Shown: positions 7,708 to 15,804 of the stretch, piece after piece
Layout of the letters: every line of letters begins with the position of its first letter
Numbering within the stretch: the first letter of the stretch is position 1
Assembly (NCBI GenBank): GCA_030916975.1
Contig: JAUPVO010000034.1
Coordinates: 1 to 27,046, forward strand
Length of the DNA stretch: 27,046 nucleotides
Direction of reading: 5' to 3'
From: Patescibacteria group bacterium
Lineage (GTDB): Bacteria > Patescibacteriota > Minisyncoccia > Phycocordibacterales > UBA5272
Position numbers and translations under genes: made by a program
Notes under the pieces: model-generated
What the model was told of the DNA's origin: nothing
The model's database searches: none
What the model saw: only the letters and a program-made list of their open reading frames with translations

Positions 7708-8376
7708 TTATAATTCTTTATCTAATTTCTCTATCATTTTAGCTGCCGCTTCTCTACCACCAAGACCAAAAGCAAGGCCTAGAGCAAGAGAGATAGAAAA
7801 TACCATACCAGCAAATAAAATATTAATAGCGCTACCCGCTATGTTCAATTGAGTTAAAGCTGCAATAACACCAAAAATGATAATTGCATATCTTGCAATA
7901 TTAGGTCCAATATTTGATTTTAATCCAGCAACTTTAGATGAACCAGCTACTAATTTTGAAACAAAATCAGCAAGTAAAAGTGAAGCCACTAGGATTAGAG
8001 CCGCCACTATTACATTAGGGATGAAAGCAATTAGCTGCCATAATAGTCCAGCAAAAGATGACAAACCTACTGTTTGAGTAGCTGTCATTAGAAATGAAAT
8101 GATAACGGTCCATTTTACTATTCCTCCTAGTAATTTTGATACTGAGAATTTAACTCCATTAATCATTTCATGTACTCCTGCTGCTTCTATAGCTCTGTCT
8201 ACTTTCAAAAGAGATATTAAATGAGAAACCGCTCTTCCAAGTATACCTCCGAAGATGACTCCTAGAACTACTAGGATTAAAGCCATCAAAATACTTGGCA
8301 AAAAGCTTATCATTCTCACAATAATATCAGTCATGGAAGCTCCCAAAGCCTGAGTTGTATTTGTAATTGTGTACAT
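7708..8376 (-). CDS. MscS-related small-conductance channel-like membrane protein (conserved TM-helix family)
   Basis: Integral membrane protein of 222 aa with about four hydrophobic spans: roughly residues 20-45 (FLPSILMALILVVLGVIFGG), 83-105, 116-140 and 160-215. The final segment ends in FSISLALGLAFGLGGREAA, a glycine/alanine-rich pore-helix-like motif shared by the conserved TM-helix proteins (PF05552 type) and related to the third helix of MscS channels. There is no cytoplasmic beta domain of MscS, so it resembles the CmpX-like group whose members have been linked to osmotic or envelope sensing. It is monocistronic, flanked by a divergent L,D-transpeptidase gene and a strong terminator. 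Channel activity is inferred. Confidence 0.8.
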   Translation of the reverse strand: MYTITNTTQALGASMTDIIVRMISFLPSILMALILVVLGVIFGGILGRAVSHLISLLKVDRAIEAAGVHEMINGVKFSVSKLLGGIVKWTVIISFLMTATQTVGLSSFAGLLWQLIAFIPNVIVAALILVASLLLADFVSKLVAGSSKVAGLKSNIGPNIARYAIIIFGVIAALTQLNIAGSAINILFAGMVFSISLALGLAFGLGGREAAAKMIEKLDKEL

Positions 8377-8444
8377 AAATTTATTGAATTATTTTAAAAT
8401 AACTATAAAAATTACATAAAAATTTATATAACTTTTATAAATAC

Positions 8445-8450
8445 ATTATA
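8445..8450 (-). promoter_or_regulatory. Possible -10 box for the MscS-like gene
   Basis: Minus-strand TATAAT (8450-8445) predicts a leader of about 60 nt to the ATG at 8376. No good -35 element is seen 16-18 nt upstream, so this is tentative. The 139-nt divergent spacer 8377-8515 otherwise holds only the opposing L,D-transpeptidase promoter. Confidence 0.35.
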
Positions 8451-8480
8451 CAACGCTATCTATAATTAAATCCTTAATTA

Positions 8481-8509
8481 TTCACAATCTTAGAATATTA
8501 TGATAGAAT
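8481..8509 (+). promoter_or_regulatory. Promoter of L,D-transpeptidase gene (TTCACA-17-TAGAAT), leaderless type
   Basis: TTCACA (8481-8486), a 17-nt spacer ending in TGa, and TAGAAT (8504-8509) form an extended -10 promoter. Only six bases separate the -10 box from the ATG at 8516, so transcription should start at or next to the A of ATG. Confidence 0.7.
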
Positions 8510-8515
8510 CTCCCA

Positions 8516-9385
8516 ATGAAACAAAAAATGAACTTGATACTAGGGCTGTCTGTTTTTGTTGTATCTCTAGTTGTGATGTATAAAACTATTCTATATGTTC
8601 AAGCATTTAACGATAATGAGGAGAAGGCAGAAATAGAAAAAATAAATAATTTTAAGACTGAAAGTTTAACTGAAAAAAAAGAAATAAAAGGGAAATACAT
8701 AGAAGCTGACTTGCAAAATATGCAAATCAACTTGATTGAAAATAATAAAGTAGTTAATAGCTTCAAAATAGTTAGTAAGGGAAAACCGCAAAGCTATTAT
8801 GAAACTCCAGCTGGAGAATTTACTATAAAATCAAAAGACAAAGATAGATACTCTACTCTCGGAGATGTTTATATGCCTTACGCCATGCAGTTCTATGGTA
8901 ACTTTTTTATTCACGGAATTCCTTATTACCAGAGTGGTGACAAAGTTTCTTCTAATTACAGTGGTGGATGCATTAGAATTGATGACGAAAACATGAAAAA
9001 GATTTATGAGTTCTCTGTTATTGGTACTACTTTAATCGTAGAAAATAATACAACTAAGTACTATTCTGATAAAGAAATTGATAATAATACTATTAATAGT
9101 ATGATGACTATTTTAGTATCTCTTGAAACAATTGATCAAGAAAAGTATATAGAGTATGCTGGTAAAACTTTAAAATTCAAAGATCTGAACTATTATATTG
9201 CTAAAGGAGACCAAAAGGCTAAAGATATGGTGACTAATTACTTGGGGAAAAATACTTATAATTATTATATGAATGAAAAATTAATAAGTCTTGGGCTAAA
9301 CTCGCTCAATTCCAAAAAAGAAAAAGACGATTTTGTTTCTTATATTATTGGAAATAAAAACTACGTACTTAATTACTTTAATTAA
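8516..9385 (+). CDS. L,D-transpeptidase (YkuD domain), membrane-anchored
   Basis: Peptidoglycan enzyme that makes 3-3 cross-links or attaches groups to tetrapeptide stems by way of an active-site cysteine. The 289-aa product has an N-terminal uncleaved or signal-anchor helix (about residues 6-30) and a YkuD domain at about 58-178 with TPAGEFTIKS, then FFIHGIPYY (His133) and SGGCIRIDD (Cys152, Arg154), the HG...S.GC.R signature. About 110 C-terminal residues are of unknown fold. It is monocistronic and converges on the microprotein at 9388 with only 2 nt between stops. The D,D-carboxypeptidase at 14338 would supply its tetrapeptide donors. Confidence 0.9.
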   Translation: MKQKMNLILGLSVFVVSLVVMYKTILYVQAFNDNEEKAEIEKINNFKTESLTEKKEIKGKYIEADLQNMQINLIENNKVVNSFKIVSKGKPQSYYETPAGEFTIKSKDKDRYSTLGDVYMPYAMQFYGNFFIHGIPYYQSGDKVSSNYSGGCIRIDDENMKKIYEFSVIGTTLIVENNTTKYYSDKEIDNNTINSMMTILVSLETIDQEKYIEYAGKTLKFKDLNYYIAKGDQKAKDMVTNYLGKNTYNYYMNEKLISLGLNSLNSKKEKDDFVSYIIGNKNYVLNYFN

Positions 9386-9387
9386 AT

Positions 9388-9504
9388 TTAACCCGTAAGA
9401 TCCTTATAAGTTCTTCTAAGACCGTACAAGAAGCCTAAAATAAAAATTATAAATAAGAAAATAAACAGGTCGGTATAACTAATTACAAAAGTATAACTTA
9501 ACAT
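9388..9504 (-). CDS. Single-helix membrane microprotein (38 aa)
   Basis: An ATG at 9504 opens a 38-codon frame ending TAA. The product starts MLSYTFVISYTDLFIF, is strongly hydrophobic to about residue 26 (ends FIIFILGFLYG) and closes with a basic tail RRTYKDLTG, so a single membrane span with the positive end probably in the cytoplasm. It lies 10 nt after the 43-aa microprotein gene and is co-directional with the M23 peptidase gene, so it is probably the last gene of the mraY-ftsW-murG operon. No family is recognised and no strong ribosome-binding site is seen. The frame is short, so chance cannot be excluded; the TM-plus-positive-tail design and spacing favour a gene. Confidence 0.55.
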   Translation of the reverse strand: MLSYTFVISYTDLFIFLFIIFILGFLYGLRRTYKDLTG

Positions 9505-9514
9505 ATCTTTATGT

Positions 9515-9646
9515 TTAATGTGATTTAAAATGATCTGAATATTCTCCAGTTAAAAACTTCTCGGAAACATTACCTCCAAATATTCTACCAATAAAAGCTG
9601 TGAAGAAAACTATCACTACTAATTTGAATAGGGTTAGAGTTATCAT
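9515..9646 (-). CDS. Single-helix membrane microprotein (43 aa)
   Basis: The ATG at 9646 lies 9 nt past the stop of the M23 peptidase gene and opens a 43-codon frame. The product begins MITLTLFKLVVIVFFTAFIG (one probable membrane helix), followed by a short polar tail containing RIFGGNVSEKFLTGEYSDH. The tight spacing to both the peptidase gene and the next microprotein suggests translation from the same message. I do not recognise a homologue. Together the two microproteins fill the 270-nt stretch 9386-9655 that otherwise would look empty. Confidence 0.6.
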   Translation of the reverse strand: MITLTLFKLVVIVFFTAFIGRIFGGNVSEKFLTGEYSDHFKSH

Positions 9647-9655
9647 ATAATTAAA

Positions 9656-10957
9656 TTATTTGGGTAAATAGGTTAATGGATTAAGGTAACCACTCTTAGA
9701 AGCAAGTGGAAGCACCATATAAGTTCCACAAGCTTTAGATCTATACTCGGTTGGACCAGAAACATGCACAGCTTCACTTGCATATACTGTAAAGTGTAAA
9801 TGTGGTCCAGTGCTATAGCCAGTATTACCTGACAAGCCTATCTTATCTCCTCTTGAAACACTTTGTCCCGAGCTAACTCCGATTGAAGAAAGGTGAGCGT
9901 ACAATGTTGTCAGACCATTATTGTGTTTGATTAGTATCCATTTACCAAAAGAAGCTCCGGAACATGCTGCATCAGTGTTACCTGTATCCACAATTACTCC
10001 GTCAGATGCTGAATATATTGCAGTTCCAACAGGAACTCCAAAATCAATACCATTGTGCCCAGATCCATTATAAACTTGTGGGTTTTTTGTAGCAAATGGA
10101 GTATTGCCAAAATATTGGGTTATAACTATTTTCTTTACAGGGTAATCTAAAGCCTCGCTTCCAGACTGGGGCAAGCTGGAAGTATTGGTAAAAGCTTTTA
10201 ATTTGGCTTCATAGTCAGCGATTTCTTGTTCTAAAGCTGCCTTTTTTTCTTTGGTAGAGTTTAGCATTGCCTGATAACTACTTTCTTGATTTTTGGTAAC
10301 CTTCAGAAGCTGGTTTTTTTCATTCTGATTCTCTACTACCAAAACCTTCTTATCTTGTAAATTATCTTTTAAACTTTCTAGAGTTTTAGTTTGACTCTTA
10401 TAGTTATCATTATTCTCTTTTAAGATTTGCCTTGTTTGATTAAAATAAGTTATATTGTCTGAAACATTACTTTTAAAATTCTCTACTTCATTATACCTAT
10501 CGAAGATATCGCTGAGATTATTACTTCCAAGCAGCACAAAAGAAAAATTATTCTTCAAGCTAGAAGTGTATGACATCTCTCTGAAACTTTTACCCAAACC
10601 TTCTCTGAGCTTATCTAATTTCTGACTTGTTGTATTTATTTCTTTTTCTGTCTGTGTGATATTTTGTTTCATATTTTCTATTTTTAGATTAGAAACCTTA
10701 ATATCTTTTTCGAGAGCTGCTTTACTATTCTCGAGTATACTTATGGCACTTTTCAAAGTTTTAGCGTCAGCTTGTTTAGATTTTATTTTATCATTATAAT
10801 CAGCTATTTCTTGTTCTAACTTCTTAATCTGATCATTATTATTCTGAATTTGATTTTTAAGGTCTGATTCTGATTGAGAATACACATTCAGAAAAGTAAA
10901 AGTAGAGAATATTAATGTAACCAAAACTCCAGATATGATTTTGTTAACAAATACCAT
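9656..10957 (-). CDS. M23-family murein endopeptidase with coiled coil (EnvC/NlpD-like)
   Basis: Secreted peptidoglycan hydrolase or hydrolase activator. I choose the ATG at 10957 (433 aa): an upstream ATG at 10996 would overlap murG by 29 nt and place 13 polar residues ahead of the signal segment, while 10957 lies 10 nt after the murG stop. Layout: signal or anchor helix about residues 1-27 (ending FLNVYSQS), long coiled coil about 30-255, and a C-terminal LytM/M23 domain from about 280. The zinc ligands seem intact: His301 and Asp305 in GHNGIDFG, and His386/His388 in GPHLHF, so it may be catalytic, unlike E. coli EnvC. Position after mraY-ftsW-murG fits a division role. Confidence 0.88.
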   Translation of the reverse strand: MVFVNKIISGVLVTLIFSTFTFLNVYSQSESDLKNQIQNNNDQIKKLEQEIADYNDKIKSKQADAKTLKSAISILENSKAALEKDIKVSNLKIENMKQNITQTEKEINTTSQKLDKLREGLGKSFREMSYTSSLKNNFSFVLLGSNNLSDIFDRYNEVENFKSNVSDNITYFNQTRQILKENNDNYKSQTKTLESLKDNLQDKKVLVVENQNEKNQLLKVTKNQESSYQAMLNSTKEKKAALEQEIADYEAKLKAFTNTSSLPQSGSEALDYPVKKIVITQYFGNTPFATKNPQVYNGSGHNGIDFGVPVGTAIYSASDGVIVDTGNTDAACSGASFGKWILIKHNNGLTTLYAHLSSIGVSSGQSVSRGDKIGLSGNTGYSTGPHLHFTVYASEAVHVSGPTEYRSKACGTYMVLPLASKSGYLNPLTYLPK

Positions 10958-10967
10958 TTTAAAATTG

Positions 10968-12080
10968 TTAATTTTTAATATCATGTGATAATACAATATT
11001 AATTATTTCTTGAGAAATAACTTTTGCTCCATTCTGAGAATAAAAAGATTTGGCACCTTCTTCCATTTTATTATAAACCTCTCTATGATCTAGTATATTA
11101 TTGATAACATTCAACAATAAATGAGACGACAAATTCTCTTCATTAATCATCTTGATGAAGCCTGTGCCGAGAGCTGCTTCAGCATTAATAACCTGGTCTC
11201 TGCTAACTGTTTTGTTAATTGGAATAATTATTGAAGGTATTTGCCAAGCAGCAAACTCAAACATAGAACTCCCTGCTCTAGCAATAACCAGATCTATCTG
11301 ATTGTATATTTTAGAGAAATCTAAAGTAGCATAAGGTGCATAAGCATCCTTATTATAATTAACCAAGATAACAGAAGATCGTGACTTCACATCTTCTATA
11401 TTAGCTTCACCTGTCTGATGTATAACATTGTACTTGGCACAAAGCTCTGGCAAAATCTCAAGTATAGTATCATTAATCTTTTGACTACCAAGAGATCCTC
11501 CCGTAACTAATATATTCTTTTTTCCTTCTTTATATTCCCTTTTAAAGTCGTTATTTGGCAAATATTTATTAAGTATAGGTTGACCAGTAACTGCAACCCT
11601 ATCTTGTCTCTTATAAAATCTTACTGACTCCTTATAAGAAACCGCAATTCTGTAAGCAAAACGAGAAATTAATAGTGAGGCTCTACCTGGTATAGCATCA
11701 CTATCATGCATTATAACTGGTATCCTTAGTAAAAATGCTGCCAAGCAAGTTGGTACACTGTCATAACCACCCTTTGAAAAAACTAAGTCAGGATATATGA
11801 ATAGAAGCTTGAAAAAAGCAATAATAATACCATAGAAAATTTTGAAATAATCGATAAAATTAGACAAAGAAAAATATAATCTATTCTTTCCAGATGGAAT
11901 ATGTTTGTACGTAATCCCTCTATCTTCTAACATTACTGGGTTATAATTTTTCTCCCCAAAATAATACATTTTAGGATCAGCTAGCTTATTCTCTGCTGTC
12001 GCAATCCTAAGACTCTCCGCCACAGCCATAAGCGGATAAAAGTGTCCTCCTGTACCTCCTCCTGTAAATACTATTTTCAT
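10968..12080 (-). CDS. murG: UDP-GlcNAc:undecaprenyl-PP-MurNAc-pentapeptide GlcNAc transferase
   Basis: Peripheral membrane glycosyltransferase that converts lipid I to lipid II. The 370-aa product has the GT-B fold signatures: glycine-rich loop GGGTGGHFYPL at residues 7-17, FSKGGYDSVP at 101-110, GGSLGSQKIN at 194-203 and the nucleotide-sugar box RAGSSMFEFAAWQIPSI at 268-284. The family HEQN motif reads HDSD (about 125-128), a divergent variant. It follows ftsW by 18 nt. Together with mraY and ftsW it completes the membrane steps of cell-wall precursor synthesis and use. Confidence 0.95.
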   Translation of the reverse strand: MKIVFTGGGTGGHFYPLMAVAESLRIATAENKLADPKMYYFGEKNYNPVMLEDRGITYKHIPSGKNRLYFSLSNFIDYFKIFYGIIIAFFKLLFIYPDLVFSKGGYDSVPTCLAAFLLRIPVIMHDSDAIPGRASLLISRFAYRIAVSYKESVRFYKRQDRVAVTGQPILNKYLPNNDFKREYKEGKKNILVTGGSLGSQKINDTILEILPELCAKYNVIHQTGEANIEDVKSRSSVILVNYNKDAYAPYATLDFSKIYNQIDLVIARAGSSMFEFAAWQIPSIIIPINKTVSRDQVINAEAALGTGFIKMINEENLSSHLLLNVINNILDHREVYNKMEEGAKSFYSQNGAKVISQEIINIVLSHDIKN

Positions 12081-12098
12081 AATCTTAATTTATATTAA

Positions 12099-13226
12099 TT
12101 ATACATTATTATTTACTATATCCTTTCTTGTTAATTTGATTAATAACCCAAGTTCAAGCAAATTCATTATAATCGCAGTACCTCCTTTTGAAAAGAAAGG
12201 CAGAGTATCTCCAGAAAGAGGAATTATCTTGGTCATAGAACCTGTGTTCATAACAAATTGTGCAAAATATAAAATTATTATACCATAGGCCAAATTCTTC
12301 AAAAAGCTGTTCTTAATATTGCCAGATATCTTGTAGCTTCTTAATATCAAAACCATAAAAAGCAAGGCCGTAAAACAAGTACCAAAAAATCCAAGCTCTT
12401 CTCCAATTACAGCGTAGATTGAGTCTCCAGCTGGTTCTGGTAAGTGGAAAAATTTCTGAACACTTTGCCCATACCCTCTTCCATACACCCCTCCACTACC
12501 AAGCGCTATCAGAGATTGCTTGGTCTGATAAGATTCTTCTTTTAAGCCATGAATACGATCCATAACATAAGTATTGGTATAGGCGTAAGCTGCAGCCATA
12601 ATTATACTCAATAGAAAAGCTACAAAAATATAAACAAATCTTGTCTTGTTTAAAAAATACATAACACCTACTATAAAAAATATAATAGCTAAAGTTCCCA
12701 AATCCTTCTGAATAAAGAATATAATTACGATAGGTAGAGCTAACAAAATAGGAAAAAAGGCTGCATATAGTGGTTTATCTAAATACTTTTTATATCTAGC
12801 AAAATAAGCTGCAAAACCTAGTATGGATCCGAATTTGATAAGATCGGCTGGCTGGAAAGAGAAACCAGCTATATCAACCCATCTAACTCCTCCTCCGTGG
12901 GATACGGCTAAGCCTGGTACAAAAATCAAAAAACCAGTTACTAGAGAAAATGCAAATATCCAAAAAGAAAACTTGTAAAGTATTCTCAAATTAAAAAAAT
13001 AAAAAAATACCATCAAAACAAAACCTATCAAATAAGAAAGCATCTGCATCTTAACAAAGTTGGCAAAATAGTCTTCTGAAGCAGCTTTGTTGAGAAATCC
13101 AATCGAAGCTGAGAAAAACATTAAGAAGCCAAATACTATCAAAATTATAGATGTAAAAAAAATAACTTTATCTATATTCTCATATTTTATTTTCTCCTTT
13201 AAACTTTCTGTAAAATTAAAAAACAT
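12099..13226 (-). CDS. ftsW: SEDS-family peptidoglycan polymerase FtsW
   Basis: Multi-span membrane glycosyltransferase that polymerises lipid II at the septum together with a class B PBP. The 375-aa product has about ten hydrophobic segments and the family motifs GVRWVDIAGFSFQPADLIKF near residues 113-132, ALGSGGVYGRGYGQS, the extracellular HLPEPAGDSIYAVIGEELG with the conserved aspartate (Asp268), and the closing PLSGDTLPFFSKGGTA. Some motif positions deviate (QPADL for QPSEL, FSKGG for SYGG). RodA is the alternative name; location between mraY and murG favours FtsW. Its penicillin-binding partner is not in the window. Confidence 0.92.
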   Translation of the reverse strand: MFFNFTESLKEKIKYENIDKVIFFTSIILIVFGFLMFFSASIGFLNKAASEDYFANFVKMQMLSYLIGFVLMVFFYFFNLRILYKFSFWIFAFSLVTGFLIFVPGLAVSHGGGVRWVDIAGFSFQPADLIKFGSILGFAAYFARYKKYLDKPLYAAFFPILLALPIVIIFFIQKDLGTLAIIFFIVGVMYFLNKTRFVYIFVAFLLSIIMAAAYAYTNTYVMDRIHGLKEESYQTKQSLIALGSGGVYGRGYGQSVQKFFHLPEPAGDSIYAVIGEELGFFGTCFTALLFMVLILRSYKISGNIKNSFLKNLAYGIIILYFAQFVMNTGSMTKIIPLSGDTLPFFSKGGTAIIMNLLELGLLIKLTRKDIVNNNV

Positions 13227-13254
13227 AATAAAAAGTACAATACATTATTAAATA

Positions 13255-14319
13255 TTAAATAAGTGATAATAAAACTCCAAAAATAGCACAAAAATAAGCC
13301 AATATCCAATATCTCATAGCAACTTTATAACTTGGCCAACCAATAGCTTCAAAATGATGATGTATAGGTGCTACTAAGAAAACTTTTTTGCCTCTAATCT
13401 TTTTGGATAATAATTGGATTACTACGCTAGCAACTGTCATATATAATGGAAAAGCAATAAACGGCAAATAGGCAACTCCATCCACTAGATAAGCAATCAC
13501 TACCAAAGTAAGAAGTAATGCTGTCATACCTGTCTCAGAACAATAAAATCTAGCTGGCGGTATATTGAACCAAAGGAAAGCAAGAATACCCGAAGCGATA
13601 GCAAAACAAAGCGCTGCTATATTGTATTGATATCCTATAAGAGCAATCACTCCGTAAGCGCTATATATAGACATCATCACACCTCCAGATAATCCGTCCA
13701 CACCATCAATCACTCCTCCGGCATAAGTCGCCATCATAATAACTACAAGTATAATCCACAGAGACCACACGGGAAAAACAACACTTCCTAAAAATGGAAT
13801 AGTAAAAGAATTCATGCCAAGCTTATAAATAAACCAATACCCAACAAAAAGTGAAATCAAAAATACAAACAACAATCTAATCTTAAGTGATAATCCTCCT
13901 CCAATATAAGATCCTTTGCTTTTAAAATACTCAACCACCGAAAGATCATCAATAGCACCCAAAACACCTCCAAACAAAAGAGATGCTAGCGGTAACCACG
14001 TCTGAGACCTAGAAGTAAAGTCCAGCTTTTCGAATAGTTCAAGGCCTGTTAGTCGTGCTAGCAAATAGAACAAAGAAGCTGTAGCTAGAACACTAACCCA
14101 GATTATAAGTCCTCCCATTCTTGGGGTTTTAACATTCTCATCGTTATGCAATCTGGATGATATCTCTGCTGGCTTACCGTCAATAGTCAGATGAACATTT
14201 TTCTTTTTCCAGATCTTATTCTTATAAAGCCAAGACGTTAGTGGATAGCTAATAAAAATACCTATTAAAAATGTAAGTATACTCGGTAATAGTATAACAA
14301 AAAGATTAAATGTGTTCAT
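13255..14319 (-). CDS. mraY: Phospho-MurNAc-pentapeptide transferase MraY (Asp-to-Glu variant)
   Basis: Membrane enzyme that joins UDP-MurNAc-pentapeptide to undecaprenyl phosphate, giving lipid I. The 354-aa product has about ten spans and the motifs TPRMGG (65-70), AIDD (Asp124, Asp125), IDGVDGLSGG (204-213), FNIPPARFY (251-259) and APIHHHFEAIGW (317-328). In the usual MGDxGSLALG motif, which holds a third functionally essential aspartate in E. coli and B. subtilis, this protein reads CSETGMTALL with Glu262 in place of Asp. The HHH motif supports MraY rather than the WecA or GlmU-type relatives. murD, usually between mraY and ftsW, is absent. It begins 18 nt after dacA and has its own extended -10 box. 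Confidence 0.93.
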   Translation of the reverse strand: MNTFNLFVILLPSILTFLIGIFISYPLTSWLYKNKIWKKKNVHLTIDGKPAEISSRLHNDENVKTPRMGGLIIWVSVLATASLFYLLARLTGLELFEKLDFTSRSQTWLPLASLLFGGVLGAIDDLSVVEYFKSKGSYIGGGLSLKIRLLFVFLISLFVGYWFIYKLGMNSFTIPFLGSVVFPVWSLWIILVVIMMATYAGGVIDGVDGLSGGVMMSIYSAYGVIALIGYQYNIAALCFAIASGILAFLWFNIPPARFYCSETGMTALLLTLVVIAYLVDGVAYLPFIAFPLYMTVASVVIQLLSKKIRGKKVFLVAPIHHHFEAIGWPSYKVAMRYWILAYFCAIFGVLLSLI

Positions 14320-14326
14320 AAATCGA

Positions 14327-14335
14327 ATTATAACA
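14327..14335 (-). promoter_or_regulatory. Extended -10 promoter of mraY, leaderless type
   Basis: Minus-strand TGtTATAAT (14335-14327) stands 7 nt before the mraY ATG, straddling the gap after the dacA stop. Transcription would begin at or next to the start codon. The -35 region is weak (TTAAAT at 17-nt spacing). Confidence 0.55.
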
Positions 14336-14337
14336 CA

Positions 14338-15189
14338 CTAAAATATATTATTTAAATAGGATTTTAACAGCAAAATGGTGTCAGTAAATCTATCTTCTTT
14401 AGTAGAACCAAGCACAACTACAGCAATCCTAGTGCCCATAATATTATAAATAGTAGACAGATTACCCCCTGCCATATCAGTAAATCCAGTCTTACCACCA
14501 ACTAGGAATGGCAAATTATCAGCTATTTGATTTGTGTTTTTGATGGTTTTGAAAATGTCAGCAGTTGTATGGCTAAGTCTATTACTATCAAGTTCGTATA
14601 ACATATTTAGTAGTTTGGCTACAGAAACAGCGTCACCAAAATTACTCGCTTCTGTCTCGTCATTAATATCGAGGCCTGACGGATTAATGAACTTCATATT
14701 AAGAGAATTCTTTTTTACCTCTTCGTTCATCATATCAATAAACTGATTATAATTGGGGCAATTAGCCGCTATGTCATCGGCCGCGCTATTATCTGAAGCA
14801 ATTAATAGCCTATCAAGCTCAACTTTTAATTTATCAGCGCAATTTTTCTCTGCTACATACGCGGTCATTAACTTAGACACACTCGCTAAAGGAAGTATCT
14901 TATTCTCGTTATAGCCTATTAATACTTTTTTAGTATTCAAATCATAAACAAGATAACTCTTGGCTTTAATATTTTTCAAGTCCTCATCGCTACTTGTAGC
15001 TAGAGCAAAATTCAAAACATTATTATTGTTATTAATGTAGCTAGCCTTGGCATTCTGTTTTGATTTTTTAAGATTAAAATCAAACCTGTTCCAGCCTTTA
15101 AAATATCCGAAAAGTAAAACAATCAAAATAGAAAAAAAAATGAGATAGATTAAATGTATATGTTTGATTGTTTCTTTTTTAAATTTCAT
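14338..15189 (-). CDS. Serine D,D-carboxypeptidase (S11 family), shortened domain
   Basis: Removes the terminal D-Ala from pentapeptide stems, so limiting 4-3 cross-linking and providing tetrapeptides for L,D-transpeptidases. The 283-aa product has an N-terminal membrane helix at about 10-30 and the three penicillin-binding motifs: SVSK (103-106, Ser103 nucleophile), SDN (132-134) and KTG (233-235). The distance from SxxK to SxN is only 29 residues against about 66 in E. coli DacA, so the segment between them has lost roughly 37 residues, whereas SxN to KTG is normal. It lacks an evident C-terminal amphipathic anchor. The start lies 2 nt from the scpB stop, suggesting translational coupling. 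Confidence 0.9.
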   Translation of the reverse strand: MKFKKETIKHIHLIYLIFFSILIVLLFGYFKGWNRFDFNLKKSKQNAKASYINNNNNVLNFALATSSDEDLKNIKAKSYLVYDLNTKKVLIGYNENKILPLASVSKLMTAYVAEKNCADKLKVELDRLLIASDNSAADDIAANCPNYNQFIDMMNEEVKKNSLNMKFINPSGLDINDETEASNFGDAVSVAKLLNMLYELDSNRLSHTTADIFKTIKNTNQIADNLPFLVGGKTGFTDMAGGNLSTIYNIMGTRIAVVVLGSTKEDRFTDTILLLKSYLNNIF

Positions 15190-15191
15190 AA

Positions 15192-15746
15192 TTAACCGTT
15201 GAGAGCTTCTTGCATTTTTTGTTTTAATTTAGCTTGTATATTGTCAAAATCTTTTAACTCTTTTACTTCTTTTATTCCAAGATACTTTAAAGCTTCAGTG
15301 GAAAGCATGTATTTATCCTTCTCTATATCTTCTAGGCCCTCCGTAGACCTTTTATCCTTTTCTATCAATCCTCTAGTCGACAAGGCTCTAACCGTCTGAA
15401 TAGATTGCACTCCTCTAATAAAAGATATATCAGCTACTGTAACACTTTCAAGATAGCTTATAATCGTTAAGGTTTGTAACTGTGCTGGAGTTAAGTCAGA
15501 CTTGATAGTAAAATTAACTATTTCTTTCAGAAGGTCAGCGTACTCAGTTGAAGTCGCGATAGATAACTTATTATTATTGGATATTAGCTGTAATCCAATA
15601 TTATCTAACTTAGCCTTGAGAAAACCAACCGCTTCTAACACAGTAGCTTCCGGCTCACCCACTATCTTAGCGACATCCTTGTAATCAATCTCTTCTCCGC
15701 TAATATACAAAACATTTACTATCTTTTTTAATAAATCTTGAGACAT
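15192..15746 (-). CDS. scpB: Segregation and condensation protein B
   Basis: Winged-helix subunit of the SMC-ScpAB condensin complex; a dimer binds ScpA and helps compact and separate chromosomes. The 184-aa product starts MSQDLLKKIVNVLYISGEEI and has two winged-helix repeats, with the family stretch LTPAQLQTLTIISYLESVTV followed by ADISFIRGVQSIQTVRAL near residues 90-130, then the GLIEKD wing. It has one of the few visible Shine-Dalgarno-like sites here, AGGAAAAG just before the ATG, and follows scpA by 58 nt. The smc gene is not in the window. Confidence 0.92.
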   Translation of the reverse strand: MSQDLLKKIVNVLYISGEEIDYKDVAKIVGEPEATVLEAVGFLKAKLDNIGLQLISNNNKLSIATSTEYADLLKEIVNFTIKSDLTPAQLQTLTIISYLESVTVADISFIRGVQSIQTVRALSTRGLIEKDKRSTEGLEDIEKDKYMLSTEALKYLGIKEVKELKDFDNIQAKLKQKMQEALNG

Positions 15747-15778
15747 TTTCTTTTCCTATTAATTATAATCTTCTGTGA

Positions 15779-15787
15779 ATTATATCA
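15779..15787 (-). promoter_or_regulatory. Possible extended -10 promoter before scpB
   Basis: Minus-strand TGaTATAAT (15787-15779) in the scpA-scpB gap predicts a leader of about 26 nt that includes the AGGAAAAG ribosome-binding site. No good -35 box; scpB could also be read from the scpA promoter. Confidence 0.4.
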
Positions 15788-15804
15788 CACAAAACCGCAA
15801 TTTT

